This document shows positions 33,299-35,739 of a stretch of DNA of 35,739 nucleotides, piece by piece. The stretch is taken from positions 1 through 35,739 of the forward strand of contig PLTX01000031.1 of assembly GCA_003164675.1 (NCBI GenBank), given 5' to 3'. The number at the start of each line of letters is the position of its first letter. The first letter of the stretch is position 1. The DNA comes from Verrucomicrobiota bacterium. Its GTDB lineage: Bacteria > Verrucomicrobiota > Verrucomicrobiia > Palsa-1439. A program made the position numbers and the translations under genes. Below the pieces are notes generated by a model. The model did not search any database. It had not been told where the DNA came from and was given only the letters and a program-made list of their open reading frames with translations.

Positions 33299-33590
33299 AA
33301 TCCGCCGCGACGAACTTCGTCGTGTCCGCTACTCCCACCATCTGGGCGATGAACTCATCCGATTCCGCCGGCAGAGTTTCGACACTGTCTTGAATGCTGT
33401 CAAGCCATCCGCGTTCGCGGTCCAGTATCTTGACGTCGCCGTCTCGCACCAGGCTACCGCCCTGACAGCGGTTCCCATCCAGCTTGATGGCTTCGGCGTC
33501 GGGCTTCTCCGCCAGCACCAAGTCAGTGCTGATCGGCATCCGCAGCGCGTGGGCGCCCAGGTCGAGGAAGAATCCCTGCGATGGCTTCAT
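33285..33590 (-). CDS. Unknown 101-residue protein inside the methyltransferase operon
   Basis: I do not recognise this protein with certainty. It reads MKPSQGFFLDLGAHALRMPI, then TDLVLAEKPDAEAIKLDG, SLVRDGDVKILDRERGW and VETLPAESDEFIAQM. It looks soluble and coherent, and the PISTDLVLAEKPDAEAIKLDG part reminds me of the N-terminus of some UroD-like methyltransferases, so it may be a stand-alone version or relic of one. It starts one base after the corrinoid protein stop and overlaps the homocysteine methyltransferase by 14 bases, which strongly suggests a real, coupled gene. Confidence 0.75.
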   Translation of the reverse strand: MKPSQGFFLDLGAHALRMPISTDLVLAEKPDAEAIKLDGNRCQGGSLVRDGDVKILDRERGWLDSIQDSVETLPAESDEFIAQMVGVADTTKFVAADYELS

Positions 33591-33591
33591 C

Positions 33592-34224
33592 TTAAGCTGC
33601 CACCAACTGGCGGGCTACATCCACCGCGGTCGCCGCATCCGGGCCGTAACCGTCGGCGCCGATTTCGCGGGCGAACTCCTGCGTGATTGGCGCGCCGCCG
33701 ATGATGATCTTGACCGAATTCAGACCAGCTCCGCGGATCGCCTGGATGGTCGTTTTCATGGCCTGCATTGTGGTTGTCAGCAGTGCCGACAATCCAATGA
33801 TCTGCGCGTGGTGCTCCTTGGCGGCAGCGACAAACTTCTCGGGCGGCACATTCGTGCCCAGATCAACCACGCCGAAGTTCGCGCCTTTCCACATCATGGC
33901 AACGAGGTTCTTGCCGATATCGTGGAGATCGCCCTGGACGGTGCCGATCACCGCAGTGTACTTTGGTTTGATGCCGGCTTTGGCGAGCAGCGGCTCCAGC
34001 AGCGCCATGGTTTCTTTCATGGCACGGGCGGCAATCAACATCTCGGGCACGAAGATCTGGTTGTTTTTGAACTTCTCGCCGACGATCGCCATTCCGGGCA
34101 CCAAACCCTTCTCAACGATATCCAGCGGAGCCGCCCCTGCGTTCAGTAACTCCTGGGTCAAGCGTTTGGCTTCGTTGCGGTTTCCCTTCTCGATGGCTTC
34201 GGTAAGTTTTGGAAGGTCAAGCAT
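33592..34224 (-). CDS. Corrinoid (B12-binding) methyl carrier protein, MtaC/MtvC-like
   Basis: The 210-residue protein has the B12-binding cap helices (1-85, PGMAIVGEKFKNNQIFVPE) and the Rossmann-like cobalamin domain. The lower-ligand motif is GDLHDIGKNLV (Asp99-x-His101-x2-Gly104), with LSALLTTTM and IIIGGAPITQEFA for the nucleotide tail. It would shuttle a methyl group between the methyltransferases of this operon and be rescued by the RACo-type activator. It is the first gene of the operon, with a good GAGGAG site upstream. TTGACA on the - strand at 34322-34327 could be its -35 element, but the matching -10 is weak. Confidence 0.97.
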   Translation of the reverse strand: MLDLPKLTEAIEKGNRNEAKRLTQELLNAGAAPLDIVEKGLVPGMAIVGEKFKNNQIFVPEMLIAARAMKETMALLEPLLAKAGIKPKYTAVIGTVQGDLHDIGKNLVAMMWKGANFGVVDLGTNVPPEKFVAAAKEHHAQIIGLSALLTTTMQAMKTTIQAIRGAGLNSVKIIIGGAPITQEFAREIGADGYGPDAATAVDVARQLVAA

Positions 34225-34339
34225 GTTGGTTCTCCTCGACTACGCTTCGGCCCACGGTTGTCTGTCCTGATGGTTTTCCCTTATTGATCATCGAACTGCG
34301 GTTAAGTGTAGACAAGACCAATGTCAAACTGGAGAAAAC

Positions 34340-34516
34340 ATACTGAATAAGCCTTTGATTGTCGAGCTGGCCATGGGCGAAGCGGCTCGGCCGGACCAGC
34401 ACGATCAGGATCGGCTTGCTCCAGACGATCTCGCCCGTCAGTCGGTCGATGGTAATGGCATTCGGGTTGCCGTCCGCGCCTGCGCGGCACAGCAGCAGTC
34501 CGTCGTGGGTCGCGGC
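34340..34516 (-). pseudogene. Decayed flavoredoxin/flavin reductase-like fragment
   Basis: On the - strand one frame reads DGLLLCRAGADGNPNAITID, then GEIVWSKPILIVLVRPSRFA. This matches the FMN-binding split-barrel pattern of flavoredoxins (G-x-PNAMTI..W..IVWGKPVF.VLVRPSR). There is no start codon in the right place, the N-terminal strand is out of frame or missing, and the C-terminal half of the family is absent, so it is a relic. The rest of 34225-34681 is noncoding apart from the promoter region of the corrinoid operon. Confidence 0.45.
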
Positions 34517-34681
34517 GCGAGCATGGCCAGAGCAAAGGTGAAGGAGAAATTGCCGCTCTGGCAGCTTGAACGCGTCGGCAATCGTCCGAGTTCAACCTCC
34601 CGTTTTCAACTTCTGCGCCATGTCGGGTACGAAGATTTGTAAGACTGAGACACTCCGCAAAGACGCCGCCTCGCCAACCGC

Positions 34682-35739
34682 TTATTGACTGCCTTGCAGT
34701 CGCGCCAGCGCGTTTCGAGCCGCAGTAAGGTCTGGCCGGAGCTTCAGCGCCTGCTGGTAGTGCTGTATTGCCTCCGGCACTCTACCCGCTTTCTCCAAAG
34801 CCACCCCCATATCGTAGTGCGCCTCGGCGTAATCGGGCTTGATCTGTAGCGCTCGTTCATAATGCCCGATGGCATCGCTGACCTTCCCCTCCTGCAAAAA
34901 GACAGTTCCCAGATTGTTGTGCGCCTCGGCGTAATCGGGCTTGATCCGCAGGGCCTGCTCGTAGTGGGCGATGGCTTCCTCGATCCTGCCCGTGTGCGCC
35001 AAAACGGTCCCGAGGTTGTAGTGTGCGTCGCCGTCATCGGGCTTGATGCGCAGCGCCTGCTCATAATGACTGATCGCCTCCTGTAACCTGCCTAGTCGGA
35101 CCAGGGCGAGGCCCAGATTGCAGTGCGCTTCTGCGTAATCGGGGTTGATCCGCAGGGCCTGCTCGTAGTGGGCGATGGCTTCCTTGATCTTGCCCGTGTG
35201 CGCCAAAGCGATCCCCAGATTGTTGTGCGCCTCGGCGTAATCGGGATTGATCCGTAGGGCCTGCTGGAAGTGTTCAATAGCCTCTTCACGCTTGCCGGTC
35301 TGATACAAAACGATCCCGAGGTTGTTGTGCGCCTCAGGAAAATCGGGCTCGATCCGTAGCGCTTGTTCATAATGCCCGATCGCCTCCTGCACCCGGCCCA
35401 TCCGTCCCAGAGCCTCCCCGATGTTGTAGTAAGGCTCGGGAGTGTTGGGCTTGATCTGCAGCGCCTCCTTGTACTGCTCGATGGTTTCCGGTAGCCGGCC
35501 CAACACTTGAAGCACACTCCCCAGCGTCGTATGCGACCAACATACTTGCGGCGCAATTTGGACATCGTGCTGGGCGTATTGGAGCGCCTCAGTGGCCCTG
35601 CCCTGTTTCAACAACGTCAGTGCGAGCATCCGATTGTCAAATTCCGAGTCCGGGAACCACGCCAATACGGCCCGCCGCAGCGTTTCTTCGCTGTGCCACT
35701 CCGGTATCAGGCTCCGAGCGCGTACCCCGAAGACGCACA
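34682..35739 (-). CDS. Tmtc-like protein, C-terminal TPR part (N-terminus outside window)
   Basis: The frame runs open to the right edge. Its first visible residues (VRARSLIPEWHSEETLRRAV) match the membrane-to-TPR linker of Tmtc-like proteins, such as ARIPDWKDPKTLWTDCV in the gene at 6500-7984. So this is very probably the TPR arm of a second such membrane protein. Eight 34-residue TPR units follow, four or five almost identical (DYAEAHNNLGIALAHTGKI, KEAIAHYEQALRI), and the chain ends LARLQGSQ. TPR arms bind protein partners. An internal TTG at 35665 is not the true start. The uniform repeats at DNA level point to recent copying within the gene. Confidence 0.9.
   Translation of the reverse strand, partial: CVFGVRARSLIPEWHSEETLRRAVLAWFPDSEFDNRMLALTLLKQGRATEALQYAQHDVQIAPQVCWSHTTLGSVLQVLGRLPETIEQYKEALQIKPNTPEPYYNIGEALGRMGRVQEAIGHYEQALRIEPDFPEAHNNLGIVLYQTGKREEAIEHFQQALRINPDYAEAHNNLGIALAHTGKIKEAIAHYEQALRINPDYAEAHCNLGLALVRLGRLQEAISHYEQALRIKPDDGDAHYNLGTVLAHTGRIEEAIAHYEQALRIKPDYAEAHNNLGTVFLQEGKVSDAIGHYERALQIKPDYAEAHYDMGVALEKAGRVPEAIQHYQQALKLRPDLTAARNALARLQGSQ

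Noticed and set aside
34682-35600. CRISPR-like regular repeats
   Set aside because: The 102-base period is the coding period of 34-residue TPR units in an open frame. There are no spacers of the right kind.

Overview
The window is a high-GC bacterial chromosome segment with dense coding on both strands and many ATGA, GTGA or TAATG gene overlaps. I infer a member of the PVC group, most likely Verrucomicrobiota. The reasons are the gene mix (a microcompartment locus, Tmtc-like TPR membrane proteins, a YXWV-type secreted protein, a corrinoid methyltransferase cluster) and the frequent lack of clear Shine-Dalgarno sites. No rRNA or species marker is present, so this is not proven.

Layout. 1-1.6 kb: the 3' end of purE, a possible SRP RNA, a membrane-anchored lytic transglycosylase and a HAD phosphatase. 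1.7-5.9 kb: priA, a GT-C type membrane glycosyltransferase and bioD, overlapping head to tail on the + strand. 5.9-8.0 kb: an M23 peptidase and a Tmtc-like TPR membrane protein on the - strand.

9.1-14.6 kb (- strand) is the most striking region: a complete bacterial microcompartment (BMC) operon. In transcription order it encodes an RpiB-like/DeoC fusion, a tandem-domain BMC-T, a BMC-H, a BMC-P, a CoA-acylating aldehyde dehydrogenase, a second BMC-T, two more BMC-P, a HicB-like small protein and a DUF2971 protein. The shell proteins look, from memory, very like those of the Haliangium ochraceum shell. The enzymes fit the sugar-phosphate-utilising (SPU) class: deoxyribose-5-phosphate is cleaved to acetaldehyde and glyceraldehyde-3-phosphate, and the acetaldehyde is oxidised to acetyl-CoA inside the shell. 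Two features stand out. An encapsulation-peptide-like helix lies between the two fused enzyme domains, and the RpiB domain has lost the known catalytic Cys/Glu.

14.7-20 kb: a candidate small membrane protein, a YXWV-type secreted protein behind a good sigma70-type promoter, a Cys-containing conserved protein, infA, ATP-type pckA, dps and an RRM protein. 20-23.5 kb: one very large seven-PAS histidine kinase with an internal PAS duplication. 23.9-29.1 kb: tRNA-Arg(ACG), a beta-hydroxyacid dehydrogenase, a polytopic membrane protein, a repeat-rich gap, nnr and tRNA-Thr(UGU).

29.2-34.2 kb (- strand) is a compact six-gene corrinoid methyltransferase operon: corrinoid protein, an unknown 101-residue protein, homocysteine S-methyltransferase, UroD-type methyltransferase, DUF1638 protein and a RACo-type [2Fe-2S]/ASKHA reactivase. 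Together they could take a methyl group from an unknown donor, through a corrinoid protein, to homocysteine. Upstream lies a decayed flavoredoxin-like fragment. The window ends inside a second Tmtc-like protein carrying highly uniform TPR repeats.
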